64,000 nucleotides of DNA from Allorhizobium borbori (lineage in GTDB: Bacteria > Pseudomonadota > Alphaproteobacteria > Rhizobiales > Rhizobiaceae), in contig NZ_JACIDU010000003.1 in the NCBI RefSeq assembly GCF_014196535.1, positions 124,001-188,000 on the forward strand. The letters are read 5' to 3'. A program made the translations under genes and the position numbers. Below the pieces are notes generated by a model. The model was given only the letters and a program-made list of their open reading frames with translations. It was not told the origin of the DNA and did no database searches. Shown piece by piece: positions 23,822 to 34,668 of the stretch. The first letter of the stretch is position 1, and every line of letters starts with the position of its first letter.

Positions 23822-26342
23822 GTTGCGATGACGTTGTCTCGACCGAGTCATCCACAAAACGGTCGCTGCGCCAGTCGTAGAGCCGATGACGTGTCCAAGG
23901 GCGAATAGTATTATTGCGGGCGGTTTCGATCTGCATTCGGTCTGCTTTGCCATCTTCGAAACGGATGGTGATCGACCCGCTGCGGCTCAGATGCGTTGCG
24001 GTAAGCAGTCGGGTTATGGTGCCTCGGCCTGCTGATACCTCACCTGAAGAGACCCTGCTCCCCGTGTCAGATGCCTTCGACCCTTTGGAACCGGTGGGGC
24101 AGCGGGATTGCCGCAGGCGCACCGGCGTGATGATGATGTCCGCGCTCTGGCAGGCAATGCCGATAAAGGCCGCATCTTCAGCGTAAACGATGCGCACCTC
24201 ATCGCTCAGGCCGTGACGGTAACGCGCAGCGCACCACGCCTTTTCCTGACAGGTGAAGCGGTCCGGTTCGCTTTCAGAAAAGACGAGCGTCATCTCTTTC
24301 TGCGCCGCCTGCTCCTCGTCGGCATTGAGCGTGCGGTGACGGATCTTGTCCCGTTGCCCGCTGCCCGATACGCCACGCAGCATGGTCGGCCTCAGGTGGG
24401 CCGATGTCGTCAACGCCCGCCGCCATTGGGAAAAGATGAAGGAAGGAGGCCGTTCGCGATTGGTTGCGATGCCACGCGCGCCGATAAGACCGATGAGATC
24501 GCCACCTTCTGCGACGATGATGGCGGGTTTTGACCTACCCGGCAGGATGGCAGTCGAGGCGAGCGTTGCCGCGATAATGATGGCGCCGGCCAGACGAAGA
24601 CGGGTTTTGAGAAGCGTGAGAAGCAGGAAGCCGATAACGACGAGGGAAAAGACGTAGGGTGGCATCAAGCCTGCCCCACCCTCGCCTCCCCAGGAGGCCA
24701 CCTCTTTGGCCACATCGATCACGAGTTCGAGGCCAAACCCCATGATCCGTAGTGGCCATGCATCCAGACTGAACGGCATCAGCAGCATGGCGAGAAGGCC
24801 GGCGGGCATGACGATAAACGACACGATCGGCATGGCCGCCAGATTGGCCGGTAGCCCCCACAGTGCCAGTTGCTGGAAATGGGCTATGGAAAAGATCGCC
24901 GTCGAAACACCGCCAATGATGGAGGTCAGCGCAATGCCCCAGACAAAGTGCCATCCTTTTATCAGGAGTGCCCTGGCCGGCAGTGCGGAAGGGCGAGCAT
25001 CCTCCCGCCCGCTGTCCTTGAGAAGCGCGTAACCGGCAACCAGTGCGACCGTCGCGGCGAAGGACATCTGGAAGCTGGCGCCCATGACATCAGACGGCGA
25101 AAGAATGAGAATGACGAGCGCGGACAGTGCAACGTTGCGCATGCTGATCGACGGTCGACCGATCAACACAGCGATAAGCATGATCGACATCATAAGCCAG
25201 GCGCGCTCGGCGGATACGGCAGAGCCCGACAAAAGGTAATAGGCGGTCACGCCTGCCAGCGCACCGACCGCTGCGAGTTTCTTGATAGGGAAGGATTGCG
25301 CGAAACCCTGATGCAGACTGAGCACCATGCGAAGACCGACGAAGAAGATACCGGCGGACAGCGCCATGTTGAGACCGGAAATGGCGATGATATGCGCTAG
25401 GCCGGACAACCTCAGTGCTTCCGCGGTCTCCCGGGTCATGGCGCGTCGTTCGTCCGTGACCATGGCTGTCGCGAAGGCTCCCGCATCACCGGGTATGATG
25501 CTGCGGATACGCTCGCCGATGACGCTGCGAAGGTGGCTGATCCAGGCCCGAGCGCCGGTTCGAAAGTTTTGAGGCAGAGCGTCAATGACTGCGGGGTGCG
25601 GAGCACCGTAAAAGAATCCAATGGCGCCGATTTCCTGAAAGTAGCTGGAAAAGGCGAAATCCGTCAGCCCCGGCATAGCCGGCCCGGATGGTGGTGATAG
25701 GCGGGCACGGCCGGCAATTCCCTGTCCATCGGCCAGTGTGGCGTGACGTGCCCGAACAATCAGCGCCACCCGGCGCGGCGGACGTTTCAGGACAGGGTTG
25801 GCTGTTTCAAGGACATCAACGATATAGCGGAAGCCGCCGCCGGCCACCGCCTCGCGTGAAACCACCCTGCCCGTCAAATTGACGGTTACGGGGCTGTCGA
25901 GAAGAATAGTTGCCTTGTGTGCGGTTTCGCTTGCGGCGAGCCACATGCCTGCCGCAACAAGCGCAATGGCAGCAGCAGGCAGGCTGACGGCGGGTAATCT
26001 GCTCCTGAACATCAGGGTAAGAACGCCCCCCATGAACAGGAGGACGCGAAAAATCGCCGGCTTGGGGTCCTGTTCGGCACCGAACCATAGAACGGCGCCG
26101 AGGCCGAGGAAAACCGGCGCGAAGAGAAAGGCGCGACCGTGCGCTATCTCGGTCTCGACCAAGGACGCGAATCGCTGAGAAAATCCGGCGGCTTTAGTCG
26201 CCTCTACGTGTTCTTCGGCGATGGGTGGTTCAGCCGCCTTGCTTATGACAAAGCCACCCTCAAGCCTTGCGGGAGGCTGCGAACCTGCACGGTCGTTTAC
26301 CGGAATCCCAAGGAAATCCTTGTTATTTGCCGCCTTCGGCAT
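23802..26342 (-). CDS. comEC: ComEC/Rec2-family membrane protein
   Basis: An 846-residue multispanning inner-membrane protein for uptake of transforming DNA. The start at 26342 has GGAG five bases upstream; an in-frame ATG at 26399 is less favourable. An N-terminal DUF4131 region with its membrane spans (about 70-230) is followed by the competence domain ([33 protein letters not shown] begins it, near residue 305) with about seven spans, ending with a soluble part. The C-terminal beta-lactamase-like domain seems absent or degenerate: no HxHxD motif is seen. Natural competence in this group is not well established, so function is uncertain. It overlaps lexA at its 3' end. Confidence 0.9.
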   Translation of the reverse strand: MPKAANNKDFLGIPVNDRAGSQPPARLEGGFVISKAAEPPIAEEHVEATKAAGFSQRFASLVETEIAHGRAFLFAPVFLGLGAVLWFGAEQDPKPAIFRVLLFMGGVLTLMFRSRLPAVSLPAAAIALVAAGMWLAASETAHKATILLDSPVTVNLTGRVVSREAVAGGGFRYIVDVLETANPVLKRPPRRVALIVRARHATLADGQGIAGRARLSPPSGPAMPGLTDFAFSSYFQEIGAIGFFYGAPHPAVIDALPQNFRTGARAWISHLRSVIGERIRSIIPGDAGAFATAMVTDERRAMTRETAEALRLSGLAHIIAISGLNMALSAGIFFVGLRMVLSLHQGFAQSFPIKKLAAVGALAGVTAYYLLSGSAVSAERAWLMMSIMLIAVLIGRPSISMRNVALSALVILILSPSDVMGASFQMSFAATVALVAGYALLKDSGREDARPSALPARALLIKGWHFVWGIALTSIIGGVSTAIFSIAHFQQLALWGLPANLAAMPIVSFIVMPAGLLAMLLMPFSLDAWPLRIMGFGLELVIDVAKEVASWGGEGGAGLMPPYVFSLVVIGFLLLTLLKTRLRLAGAIIIAATLASTAILPGRSKPAIIVAEGGDLIGLIGARGIATNRERPPSFIFSQWRRALTTSAHLRPTMLRGVSGSGQRDKIRHRTLNADEEQAAQKEMTLVFSESEPDRFTCQEKAWCAARYRHGLSDEVRIVYAEDAAFIGIACQSADIIITPVRLRQSRCPTGSKGSKASDTGSRVSSGEVSAGRGTITRLLTATHLSRSGSITIRFEDGKADRMQIETARNNTIRPWTRHRLYDWRSDRFVDDSVETTSSQLSDSDE

Positions 26343-26669
26343 CGCCTCTCCAGCGTCGTATACGATCCATTTATCATGATGAAATTGTCGGTTCGTCACT
26401 CCGTTTCAAGCTTGCCGTCAGGATTGCAAAAGAGCAATATGTCCCAGAGCCGCACAGAGGACAAGGAATGTCCCGGGTGGTTCGTTCCCGTCCGAAAGCA
26501 TCGCTAGGCCACATCTCGCTCGACCACCTAAGACACTGTTTACCCTAAAACAACGGGGGCATTTGCCCTTTGGCTAGGTTGGCATAAGGCTTACGATCAT
26601 ATAGCTAACGTCACGGACGCTTAACCTGCGGCGCCTTAAATGTGCCGTAATCGCACTTGGAGGATCAGC
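26343..26669. other. Divergent intergenic region comEC-gltA
   Basis: About 327 bases with start signals of both genes and no convincing frame. gltX, which I recall between comEC and gltA in several Rhizobiales, is not present here. No strong terminator or repeat noticed. Confidence 0.5.
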
Positions 26670-27956
26670 ATGACGGATAAATCCACTCTGACATTGGGCG
26701 ACAAGACGGTCGATTTCGCCGTTCGCCACGGCACAATCGGTCCGGACGTGATCGATATCGCGACACTTTACAAGCACACCGGCGCCTTCACCTACGACCC
26801 GGGTTTCACCTCCACGGCATCGTGCGAATCCAAGATCACCTATATCGACGGCGATATCGGCATGCTGCTTCACCGCGGCTACCCCATTGAACAGCTCGCT
26901 GAAAAGGGTGACTTCCTCGAAACCTGCTACCTTCTCCTTTACGGCGAACTTCCCACCGCCGCACAGAAGAAGGATTTCGATGCGCGCATCACGAACCACA
27001 CGATGGTTCATGAGCAGATGACGAAGTTCTTCTCCGGCTATCGCCGCGACGCGCACCCGATGGCCGTCATGGTTGGCACCGTTGGTGCGCTGGCAGCCTT
27101 CTATCATGATTCCACCGACATCACCGACGAGCATCAGCGCATGGTCGCTTCGATGCGCCTCATCGCGAAGATGCCGACGATCGCTGCCATGACCTACAAG
27201 TACCATGTCGGCCAGCCCTTCGTTTATCCGAAGAACGATCTCGACTATGCCGCAAACTTCCTGCGCATGTGCTTCGCCGTACCTTGCGAAGAATATGTGG
27301 TGAACCCGGTTCTGGCCCGCGCCATGGACCGTATCTTCATCCTGCATGCCGACCATGAGCAGAACGCTTCGACCTCGACCGTTCGTCTCGCCGGCTCCTC
27401 GGGCGCCAACCCGTTCGCCTGCATCGCGGCTGGTATCGCATGCCTCTGGGGCCCTGCTCACGGCGGCGCCAACGAAGCCTGCCTCAACATGCTGGAAGAG
27501 ATCGGCACCGTCGACCGCATTCCGGAATACATCGCCAAGGCAAAGGACAAGAACGATCCGTTCCGTCTGATGGGCTTCGGTCACCGCGTCTACAAGAGCT
27601 ATGACCCGCGCGCCAAGATCATGCAGAAGACCATGTATGAAGTTCTGGAAGCCACCGGCCATGGCAATGACCCGCTGATGCAGGTTGCTCTCGAACTCGA
27701 GCGCATTGCCCTGTCCGACGAATACTTCGTCGAGAAGAAGCTCTACCCGAACGTCGACTTCTACTCCGGTATCACGCTGCGCGCGCTCGGCTTCCCCACG
27801 ACGATGTTCACGGTGCTTTTCGCTCTCGCCCGCACCGTTGGCTGGATTGCACAGTGGAAGGAAATGATCGAAGACCCGCAGCAGCGTATCGGTCGTCCGC
27901 GCCAGCTCTACACGGGCGCTGCGAAGCGCGACTACGTGCCGACAGACAAGCGCTGA
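26670..27956 (+). CDS. gltA: Citrate synthase
   Basis: A 428-residue enzyme joining acetyl-CoA and oxaloacetate, the first step of the TCA cycle. Start ATG 26670 has GGAGG upstream. Signatures: [19 protein letters not shown], the active-site His in [10 protein letters not shown] and in [10 protein letters not shown], and the Asp in YPNVDFYSG near the C terminus. The N-terminal extra domain (about 1-55) fits the large hexameric Gram-negative type, which can be NADH-sensitive. It ends in a strong terminator and is a single-gene unit. Confidence 0.98.
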   Translation: MTDKSTLTLGDKTVDFAVRHGTIGPDVIDIATLYKHTGAFTYDPGFTSTASCESKITYIDGDIGMLLHRGYPIEQLAEKGDFLETCYLLLYGELPTAAQKKDFDARITNHTMVHEQMTKFFSGYRRDAHPMAVMVGTVGALAAFYHDSTDITDEHQRMVASMRLIAKMPTIAAMTYKYHVGQPFVYPKNDLDYAANFLRMCFAVPCEEYVVNPVLARAMDRIFILHADHEQNASTSTVRLAGSSGANPFACIAAGIACLWGPAHGGANEACLNMLEEIGTVDRIPEYIAKAKDKNDPFRLMGFGHRVYKSYDPRAKIMQKTMYEVLEATGHGNDPLMQVALELERIALSDEYFVEKKLYPNVDFYSGITLRALGFPTTMFTVLFALARTVGWIAQWKEMIEDPQQRIGRPRQLYTGAAKRDYVPTDKR

Positions 27957-27979
27957 TCTCTGTCACAGTCTATCCATTG

Positions 27980-28008
27980 AAAGCCCGGCCTCTGGCCGGG
28001 CTTTCTGC
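27980..28008 (+). terminator. Rho-independent terminator of gltA
   Basis: An 11-base-pair stem AAAGCCCGGCC/GGCCGGGCTTT with a three-base loop and TTTCTGCTT tail. Confidence 0.9.
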
Positions 28009-28058
28009 TTTTGGCATCTCTGCAATCCGTCACCCTTGTCAAACTCAGAGCAAACAAA

Positions 28059-28086
28059 AAAACCCCGGTCGCACGACCGGGGTTTT
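28059..28086 (-). terminator. Terminator of the IalB-family gene
   Basis: A 12-base-pair stem AAAACCCCGGTC/GACCGGGGTTTT with loop GCAC; the A-run on the plus strand gives a U-run in the minus transcript. The symmetric flanks may stop both strands. Confidence 0.85.
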
Positions 28087-28117
28087 CGAAAGGTACAGAC
28101 GTCAGTCTATAAGCTCT

Positions 28118-28759
28118 TTACGGGGTCTTTGCAGCCTTCTGGGCGTCCTCAAGCTTCTTGCGGGCTTCCTCGGCCTTCTTCTGCATGCTGTCCTGCAGGT
28201 TACGCTGGCTTTCGGCGAGTTCCGACTGCGAGATCGGCGCGCCATCAAGAGCGCCGGAGAAGCCGCTCAGGGTAATCTTGATCGGGTTCGGCGCGCGGCG
28301 GAAGTTGATCGAGGTGAAAACGACCTCATTGCCCTTCTTCAGGCTGGCGATCACGGCATCCGTCAGCGGCAGTTCAGCCGTGCACTTGTCGGGAAGACAA
28401 ACGGCATAATCGAGCTTCTGGCCTTTGCCGCCGTCGATCTGCATCATGATGCCCGGCTGGATCAGGCGCGCGGAGGGAACGGAGACCTGAAGGATCTTGC
28501 GATTGACCTTACCCTCGACATTGATGAGGCCAACAGCGGTGATGAGCTGGCCGTTCTGAGCCAGAACGACGTTCTGCGTTACGCAGACATCGCTGTCTTC
28601 CTGCTTGGCGCAGGTCTTGTACCAACCGAGCGGCGGCGTGCCACCCTGTTGCGGCGCGGCAGCGTCCTGGGCCATGGCGGCCGGCGCTGCGAAGGCAGCC
28701 GAAGAAAGAACAAGCGCGGACATGGCCGTCCGCATGGTTTTCGCTGGCATGAACGTCAT
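28118..28759 (-). CDS. Invasion-associated locus B (IalB) family protein
   Basis: A 213-residue periplasmic protein. Start 28759 has GGAGACGG upstream; longer frames have no site. A signal peptide ends at AMAQ (about residue 29). The core shows the family's GWYKTCAKQEDSDVC pattern, an LINVEGKVNR strand and paired Cys (AVCLPDKCTAEL), followed by a Lys/Glu/Ala-rich helical C terminus (about 175-213). IalB was named in Bartonella, but homologues in free-living Rhizobiales have no proven invasion role. Confidence 0.88.
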   Translation of the reverse strand: MTFMPAKTMRTAMSALVLSSAAFAAPAAMAQDAAAPQQGGTPPLGWYKTCAKQEDSDVCVTQNVVLAQNGQLITAVGLINVEGKVNRKILQVSVPSARLIQPGIMMQIDGGKGQKLDYAVCLPDKCTAELPLTDAVIASLKKGNEVVFTSINFRRAPNPIKITLSGFSGALDGAPISQSELAESQRNLQDSMQKKAEEARKKLEDAQKAAKTP

Positions 28760-29021
28760 AACGTTTCCGTCTCCTGAAATCCGCTCCCGAAGCCGCTGGC
28801 GCAGCTCCCTTGGTCGGGGTTGCTTGCTCGTCACCTGCTTGGCAAATGAGGCGATTACATGGCCCCCGCTTCCCGCACACCTGTTACACGGGCGCAAAGG
28901 CAATATCCAGCTTTACTTTGGTCTTTTCGGGTCGCCTAAACGGGTGGGTCAAGAAAATATTGGCAAGAGGCCACCTTGTGTTAGCCTCAGCCGAATCGCT
29001 TACCCCCCGGAGAGATTTGGA

Positions 29022-30827
29022 ATGCGCCGTCTGATCGCCTGTCTGGCCTTTACGCTCGTTTCGGGCTTTGCTGCCGCCCAACCCGTTCACGGTATCGCCA
29101 TGCATGGGGAGCCGGCGCTGCCAGCAGATTTCAAGCACTTTCCCTACGTAAATCCGGATGTGAAAAAAGGCGGCCGGATTGCCTACGGTGTCGTCGGCAC
29201 CTTCGATAATCTCAACCCCTTCATCCTGAAAAGCATGCGCACAACGGCACGCGGCATGTGGGATCCGCAGTTCGGTAACCTCGTCGTCGAAACGCTCATG
29301 CAGCGCTCGCGCGACGAAGCTTTTTCTCTCTACGGCCTTCTGGCGGAAACAGTTGAATGGGATGATGACCGCACCTTCATCCAGTTCAACCTCAACCCGA
29401 AGGCCCGCTGGGCGGATGGCCAGCCGGTGACTGCGGATGACGTGATCTTCAGTTTCGAGGTGCTGCGCGACAAGGGTCGCGTGCCCTTCAGCAAACGGCT
29501 CGATTCGGTGGCGAAGATGGAGAAGGTGGGCGAACGCAGCGTGCGCTTCACGTTTAACGAAAAGGCCGATCGCGAAACGCCGCTCATTCTCGGTTTGAAT
29601 GTACCGATCCTGCCGAAACATGCGACGTCCGTGGATACGTTCGACCAGTCGACGCTGACGCCGCTGATGGGCTCAGGTCCCTACAAGGTCAAGACCGTAA
29701 AGCCGGGTGAAAGCATCGTTTACGAGCGCGATCCGAATTACTGGGGCAAGGATTTGCCTTCCAAGATCGGCTTCGACAATTACGATGAGATTGCCGTCGA
29801 GTATTTCCTGCAAGACGCGACTCTGTTCGAGGCTTTCAAAAAGGGGGCTGTCGACATCTACGCCGATGGCGATCCGGTCCACTGGACGCGCGCCTATGAT
29901 TTTCCCGCAGTCGCTTCCGGCGAAGCCATCAAGGAAGTGTTCAAGCCTGCCCTGCCGTCCGGTATGCTCGGTTTCGTGTTCAACACGCGGCGGAGCCAGT
30001 TCACCAATGTGAAAGTGCGTGAAGCACTGGCCACGGCCTTCGATTTCGAGTGGGCGAACCGCAATCTTTATGAAGGCGCCTATACGCGCACCCAGAGCTT
30101 CTGGCAGAACTCGGAGCTTTCCAGCTTCGGCAAGCCGGCAAGCCAACGGGAACTGGAGATACTCGGCGCGGCCAGGGACAAGATTTCACCGGCTCTTCTT
30201 GACGGCTCGTTCCGCCTGCCGGTCAGCGATGGCTCGGGCCGCGACCGCAACCAGCTTCGCAAGGCGGTCGATCTTTTCAAGCAGGGTGGCTATGCCATTC
30301 GCGATGGCAAGATGGTCGACACATCCGGCAAACCCTTGAGTTTCGAGGTGATGACGCAGACGCCGGACCAGGAAAAGCTCGCCATTGCCTGGCAGCGTTC
30401 GCTGCAACCGCTCGGCATTGCCGTAACCATTCGCACGGTGGATGATTCGCAATATCAAAGCCGGACCATCGCTTTCGATTACGATGTGATCATCAAGGCC
30501 TTCACCTCCTCGCTTTCGCCCGGCGTGGAGCAGGAAGGGCGCTGGGCCAGCACGTCGCGGGATCGCAATGGCAGCGACAATTTCGCCGGCACTTCGGATC
30601 CAGATCTGGACCGGATGATTTCAACGGTTTTGACCGTGCGTTCGCAGGAGGACTTCCTGGCCGCCGTCAGGGCTTATGATCGCCTGCTTATGGCTGGAAA
30701 CTACGTCGTACCGCTCTATCATATCGGTGAACAATGGATCGCCCGGCGGGCGCATATCGAACATCCGGACAAGGTGCCGCTTTACGGCTACCAGCTTCCG
30801 GTCTGGTGGGACAAGCGGGCGCAATAA
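29022..30827 (+). CDS. ABC transporter substrate-binding protein, family 5 (YejA-like)
   Basis: A 601-residue periplasmic binding protein for peptides or similar solutes. The start is ATG 29022 with GGAGAGA upstream; the frame upstream to 28605 is antisense to the IalB gene and rejected. A Sec signal peptide ends near FAAAQ (residue 20). SBP_bac_5 features: WADGQPVTADDVIFSFEVL, PLMGSGPYKVK and YERDPNYWGKDLP. No permease or ATPase genes follow, so it must work with a system elsewhere. The next gene starts 36 bases on and may share its transcript. Confidence 0.9.
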   Translation: MRRLIACLAFTLVSGFAAAQPVHGIAMHGEPALPADFKHFPYVNPDVKKGGRIAYGVVGTFDNLNPFILKSMRTTARGMWDPQFGNLVVETLMQRSRDEAFSLYGLLAETVEWDDDRTFIQFNLNPKARWADGQPVTADDVIFSFEVLRDKGRVPFSKRLDSVAKMEKVGERSVRFTFNEKADRETPLILGLNVPILPKHATSVDTFDQSTLTPLMGSGPYKVKTVKPGESIVYERDPNYWGKDLPSKIGFDNYDEIAVEYFLQDATLFEAFKKGAVDIYADGDPVHWTRAYDFPAVASGEAIKEVFKPALPSGMLGFVFNTRRSQFTNVKVREALATAFDFEWANRNLYEGAYTRTQSFWQNSELSSFGKPASQRELEILGAARDKISPALLDGSFRLPVSDGSGRDRNQLRKAVDLFKQGGYAIRDGKMVDTSGKPLSFEVMTQTPDQEKLAIAWQRSLQPLGIAVTIRTVDDSQYQSRTIAFDYDVIIKAFTSSLSPGVEQEGRWASTSRDRNGSDNFAGTSDPDLDRMISTVLTVRSQEDFLAAVRAYDRLLMAGNYVVPLYHIGEQWIARRAHIEHPDKVPLYGYQLPVWWDKRAQ

Positions 30828-30863
30828 ACTTACGGCGGTGCCCGCCACACAACGAGGTTTATA

Positions 30864-31535
30864 ATGACGTCCATTCGAATCGACATCGTTTCCGATGTCG
30901 TGTGCCCGTGGTGTTATCTGGGCAAGGCGCGACTGGAACTCGCCATTGCCGAAGTTCAGGACAGCATATCCACGGAAGTTTTCTGGCAACCCTACCAGCT
31001 CAATCCGGACTATCCGCCCGAAGGGGTCGATCACCAGAAGGAACTGGCCGAGAAACTGGGCGGTGTGGAAAACGTGGCGCGCATCCACGAGAACCTCAAG
31101 GCGCTTGGACGCGAGGTTGGCATCGCCTATGATTTCGATGCGATCAAGATCGGCCCGAACACGCTCGATGCTCACCGCCTCATCACCTGGGCGGGCATCG
31201 AGGGACCGGACATGCAGGATGCCGTTGTTTCCGCGCTGTTCAAGGCGAATTTCGAGGAAGGCCGCAACATCGGCAGCCGCGCGGTTCTCTCCGAAATCGC
31301 CGGAGAGTGCGGCATGGATAGCCGGGTCATAACCGCTCTGCTTGGTTCGGATGCCGACAAGGATACGGTTGAACAGGCCATCGCCGCCGCGCGGGACATG
31401 GGCGTGGCCGGTGTGCCTTTTTTCATCATTGACGGCAAATATGCCATCAGCGGCGCACAAACGCCTGACATGCTGGCGAATGCTTTCAGGCAAATTGCGG
31501 CCGAAAAGAGCAGTGAACAGCAGAAACTCAACTGA
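30864..31535 (+). CDS. DsbA-family thiol oxidoreductase (FrnE-like)
   Basis: A 223-residue cytoplasmic thioredoxin-fold protein with the redox motif CPWC near residue 14 (DVVCPWCYLGK) and a helical insertion. A cis-Pro motif lies in VAGVPFFIIDG. There is no signal peptide, as in FrnE-type proteins, which act in the cytoplasm on thiols; some aid oxidative-stress tolerance. The AGGTTT site before ATG 30864 is weak, and the short gap to the solute-binding gene suggests one transcript. Confidence 0.9.
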   Translation: MTSIRIDIVSDVVCPWCYLGKARLELAIAEVQDSISTEVFWQPYQLNPDYPPEGVDHQKELAEKLGGVENVARIHENLKALGREVGIAYDFDAIKIGPNTLDAHRLITWAGIEGPDMQDAVVSALFKANFEEGRNIGSRAVLSEIAGECGMDSRVITALLGSDADKDTVEQAIAAARDMGVAGVPFFIIDGKYAISGAQTPDMLANAFRQIAAEKSSEQQKLN

Positions 31536-31616
31536 TTCCGGCAGGGGCCCGCACCCCTGCCCGTTCCCTCCTTCACGGGCCGTCTGACAGATGGCCACAC
31601 TTCGGATTGCGCCACA

Positions 31617-32489
31617 TTGACCTCCGACCAGACGATCAAGGGCATCCTGACGGCCTTTGCGGCGTTCCTGATCTATTCGCTCAGCGATGCCAGCGTAAAA
31701 CTGATCGAGGGCGGCCTTTCGCCCTACGAATCGGCCTTTCTCGGCGCGGTCTTCGGCCTTTCCGCCATTCCCTTTATGCTGAAACGCGGCGATCGCTGGA
31801 CGGTTGTATTCGAAACACGCAAACGCCGGCTGTGGCTGATGCGCTTTGTTGCCACGGGTATAGCCACTGCCGCCAGCGTCACGGCCTTCACGCTGCTGCC
31901 CATGGCCGAGGCATTCGCACTCATCTTTCTGCTGCCTTCCTTCGTCACCATCCTTTCGGTGATCGCGCTTCGGGAAAAGGTGGGCGTAAAACGGTGGTCA
32001 GCGGTCGTGATCGGTTTTATCGGTGTTCTGGCTGTGCTGAGGCCGGGCTTCCGGGAACTGGGTACCGGTCATGTGGCGGCGCTTTTGACGGCTGTTGGTG
32101 CTGCCGTGAATATCATCGGCATGCGGGCCGCCGGCCCTGGCGAAAGCCGGGCCGCGCTCTATGGCTCCAATGTTCTTGGCGTGCTTGTCATCTGCGGCAT
32201 CGCCATGGCACCGGTCTTTGCCTGGCCGACGACGGAACAATGGTTGCTGCTGGCCGGCTATGGGCTTCTGGCGGCATTTGCCAACGTTCTGCTGATGATC
32301 GCCACCCAAAGCGCCCCAGCAGCCTACATCGGCCCGACACAATACAGCCAGATGCTCTGGGGCATCCTGCTCGGCTATCTGATCTTCGGAGACGGCGTCG
32401 ACGCGCCAATGATCGTGGGCATGGCTCTTATCATTGCGTCCGGCCTGTTGACGCTGTGGCGGGAAAAGAAGAAGGGCATCATTTCCTGA
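31617..32489 (+). CDS. EamA/DMT-family transporter
   Basis: A 290-residue membrane protein with ten predicted spans in two homologous EamA halves, each with a glycine-rich end (VIGFIGVLAVLRPGF and MALIIASGLLTLWREKK). The only sensible start is TTG 31617; the ATG at 31591 is in another frame. DMT proteins export metabolites or amino acids; the substrate cannot be told. It ends with a basic tail before the tRNA-Leu. Confidence 0.85.
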   Translation: MTSDQTIKGILTAFAAFLIYSLSDASVKLIEGGLSPYESAFLGAVFGLSAIPFMLKRGDRWTVVFETRKRRLWLMRFVATGIATAASVTAFTLLPMAEAFALIFLLPSFVTILSVIALREKVGVKRWSAVVIGFIGVLAVLRPGFRELGTGHVAALLTAVGAAVNIIGMRAAGPGESRAALYGSNVLGVLVICGIAMAPVFAWPTTEQWLLLAGYGLLAAFANVLLMIATQSAPAAYIGPTQYSQMLWGILLGYLIFGDGVDAPMIVGMALIIASGLLTLWREKKKGIIS

Positions 32490-32548
32490 ACGTATCCCAC
32501 GCGGGTTGCGAATGGAACGCGATGATAATTAAACCATTGTCCAAAAAG

Positions 32549-32573
32549 CAAAAAACCCGGCCGAAGCCGGGTT
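32549..32573 (-). terminator. Terminator of tRNA-Leu
   Basis: An eight-base-pair stem AACCCGGC/GCCGGGTT with CGAA loop lies two bases past the tRNA 3' end; the A-run at 32549-32555 gives the U-run in the minus transcript. Confidence 0.8.
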
Positions 32574-32575
32574 AT

Positions 32576-32660
32576 TGGTGCGGTCGAGAAGACTCGAACT
32601 TCCACGGGTTGCCCCACAGCGACCTCAACGCTGCGCGTCTACCAATTCCGCCACGACCGC
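32576..32660 (-). tRNA. tRNA-Leu(GAG)
   Basis: An 85-base class II tRNA on the minus strand with CCA encoded. The acceptor arms GCGGTCG/CGACCGC pair, the anticodon loop is TTGAGGT, the variable arm is long (TGTGGGGCAACCCG region), and GTTCGAGTC is the T loop. The anticodon complement is at 32624-32626. It reads the CUC/CUU leucine codons. Confidence 0.95.
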
Positions 32661-32925
32661 ATCGTGGTAGGCGTCGTCTTGCGGCGACGGAGGTGCATTT
32701 AGCAAAAGCTTTTTGGGCGCACAAGAGCGTGTGCAAAGATTTTTTGAAGATAATTTTGCAATGCCGCGCAATGCCTTGCGCCGTAAGGGTTTGCGCGTGA
32801 CAGAATAGTTTTCCACCGTTGGGGATATGCCTGTTTTTTGCCGGTACAGGCTGTATAAGGGGCCATCGCGCCGCGAATCCCGCTCTAAAAAAATCTTGCC
32901 GGTGCGGTCTTCCAGGATTTTCGCC

Positions 32926-33642
32926 ATGCTTCGCACAGATCTCGATGTTTCCATGCTTCCCGCCGAAGGTTCGCCGCCGGTGCGCTGGCGCATTTCGGAT
33001 GAACTGGTGCCCTACCCCGAAGCGCTGGCCGAAATGGAAGCGCGAGCCGTCGCTATTGCCGAGGGCAAGGCCGATGAACTTGTATGGCTGCTCGAGCATC
33101 CGCCGCTCTACACGGCTGGAACCAGCGCTGATGCCCATGACCTTCTGCAACCGGACCGGTTTCCGGTCTATGACGCCGGGCGCGGCGGCGAGTACACCTA
33201 TCATGGTCCGGGCCAGCGGGTTGGTTATGTGCTGCTTGACCTCAAACGCCGCCGGCAGGACGTGCGTGCCTATGTCTCGGCCATCGAGGAGGTCGTCATC
33301 CGCACGCTGGCGAAAATGAATGTGCGTGGCGAACGGCGGGAGGATCGTGTGGGGGTGTGGGTGCGCCGCCCGGAACGTCCACCGCTGCCGGATGGCTCGA
33401 TGGCGGAAGACAAGGTGGCGGCTATCGGTATTCGCCTGAAGCGCTGGGTGACCTTCCATGGCTTCTCCCTTAACGTCGAGCCTGACCTCTCCCATTTCGG
33501 CGGGATCGTTCCCTGCGGCATCAGCGCCTATGGGGTCACGAGCCTCGTCGATCTCGGCCTGCCGGTGATGATGCCGGATGTCGATGTACTGATCCGCCAG
33601 TCCTTCGAAGAAATTTTCGGTCCCACCGTGCGGGACGAATGA
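32926..33642 (+). CDS. lipB: Octanoyl-[ACP]:protein N-octanoyltransferase
   Basis: A 238-residue enzyme that transfers octanoate from acyl-ACP to lipoyl domains of 2-oxoacid dehydrogenases and the glycine cleavage system. Start ATG 32926 is preferred over 32827. Motifs: [30 protein letters not shown], the Lys in [18 protein letters not shown], and the catalytic Cys in [11 protein letters not shown]. The next gene starts in the stop (ATGA overlap), so they are coupled. Confidence 0.96.
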   Translation: MLRTDLDVSMLPAEGSPPVRWRISDELVPYPEALAEMEARAVAIAEGKADELVWLLEHPPLYTAGTSADAHDLLQPDRFPVYDAGRGGEYTYHGPGQRVGYVLLDLKRRRQDVRAYVSAIEEVVIRTLAKMNVRGERREDRVGVWVRRPERPPLPDGSMAEDKVAAIGIRLKRWVTFHGFSLNVEPDLSHFGGIVPCGISAYGVTSLVDLGLPVMMPDVDVLIRQSFEEIFGPTVRDE

Positions 33643-34592
33643 ATGCCATGACCGAACGGACCGCCGAAAACCCCTTTCGGGGCATGGCCATCATGGCCGC
33701 CTGCATGCTGCTTTTGCCGGGTATGGATGCCATCGCCAAGGTTCTGGCTGTCCATGGCGGCATGGCACCCGCTCAGGTGACGTTCTACCGCTTCCTGTTC
33801 CAGTTCGTCTGCTGCCTGCCGTTGCTGGTTATGCTCGCCGGTCGCAACGCCTTCCGGGCGAAACGACCGGGCATGAATCTGCTGCGCGGTGCGCTGCATG
33901 CTGCGGCGAGCCTGATGTTCTTTACCGCCGTCAAATACATGCCGCTCGCTGACGTGTTCGCGATCTATTTCGTGGAGCCGTTCATGCTGACGGCCATGTC
34001 CGCCTTCTTTCTCGGCGAGAAAGTCGGCTGGCGACGCTGGTCCGCCATCGTCATCGGTTTTGGCGGGGCGCTGATCGTCATCCAGCCAAGCTGGGAGATC
34101 TTCGGCTGGACGGCTCTTCTACCCGTCGCCTGCGCTTTCCTGTTCAGTCTCTATCTGTTCATGAACCGGGCCATAGGCGAGTCGGATTCGCCGCTCGTGA
34201 TGCAGACTTGGGCCGGCGCAGGCGGAACCCTGTTCATGGGGGTGGCGCTTCTGGCGGGAAACGCGGTCGGCCACGCAGACTTCGTACCATCATTGCCACG
34301 GGACGGGCTTGAGCTTGGCCTGCTGGTGCTGCTCGGCTCCATGTCCGGCTTTCTGCATCTCTTCGTCGTCAGGGCCTTCCGTCTGGCTTCTCTGTCGCTT
34401 CTCGCACCGTTCCAGTATTTCGAAATCATCTCGGCGACCGTGCTTGGCTATGTGCTGTTTTCAGATTTCCCCAATCCCGGCAAATGGCTCGGCATCGCCA
34501 TCATCGTTGCCTCAGGCCTCTTTATCATCTGGCGCGAACAGGTTCGGGCAAAGGAAGATAAAATGCGAGCGAATGCGGCAAGCGCCGCTTAA
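33639..34592 (+). CDS. EamA/DMT-family transporter
   Basis: A 317-residue protein with about ten membrane spans in two EamA halves ([17 protein letters not shown] and [20 protein letters not shown] are typical ends of the halves). Start ATG 33639 overlaps the lipB stop. It is a second DMT gene within 2 kb of the first, not close enough in sequence to call a recent duplication. The substrate is unknown; a link to lipoate metabolism is not implied by the overlap. Confidence 0.87.
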   Translation: MNAMTERTAENPFRGMAIMAACMLLLPGMDAIAKVLAVHGGMAPAQVTFYRFLFQFVCCLPLLVMLAGRNAFRAKRPGMNLLRGALHAAASLMFFTAVKYMPLADVFAIYFVEPFMLTAMSAFFLGEKVGWRRWSAIVIGFGGALIVIQPSWEIFGWTALLPVACAFLFSLYLFMNRAIGESDSPLVMQTWAGAGGTLFMGVALLAGNAVGHADFVPSLPRDGLELGLLVLLGSMSGFLHLFVVRAFRLASLSLLAPFQYFEIISATVLGYVLFSDFPNPGKWLGIAIIVASGLFIIWREQVRAKEDKMRANAASAA

Positions 34593-34668
34593 CCGCATCG
34601 TTTGTCTCAATATCAATGGTTGAGGATTATGATCTGTCTTCAGGTTTCATGATGAAACGGAGAACAGG

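Noticed and set aside
31607-32800. 397-codon plus frame overlapping the EamA gene and tRNA-Leu
   Set aside because: It is out of frame with the transporter, is Arg/His-rich, and reads across a tRNA.
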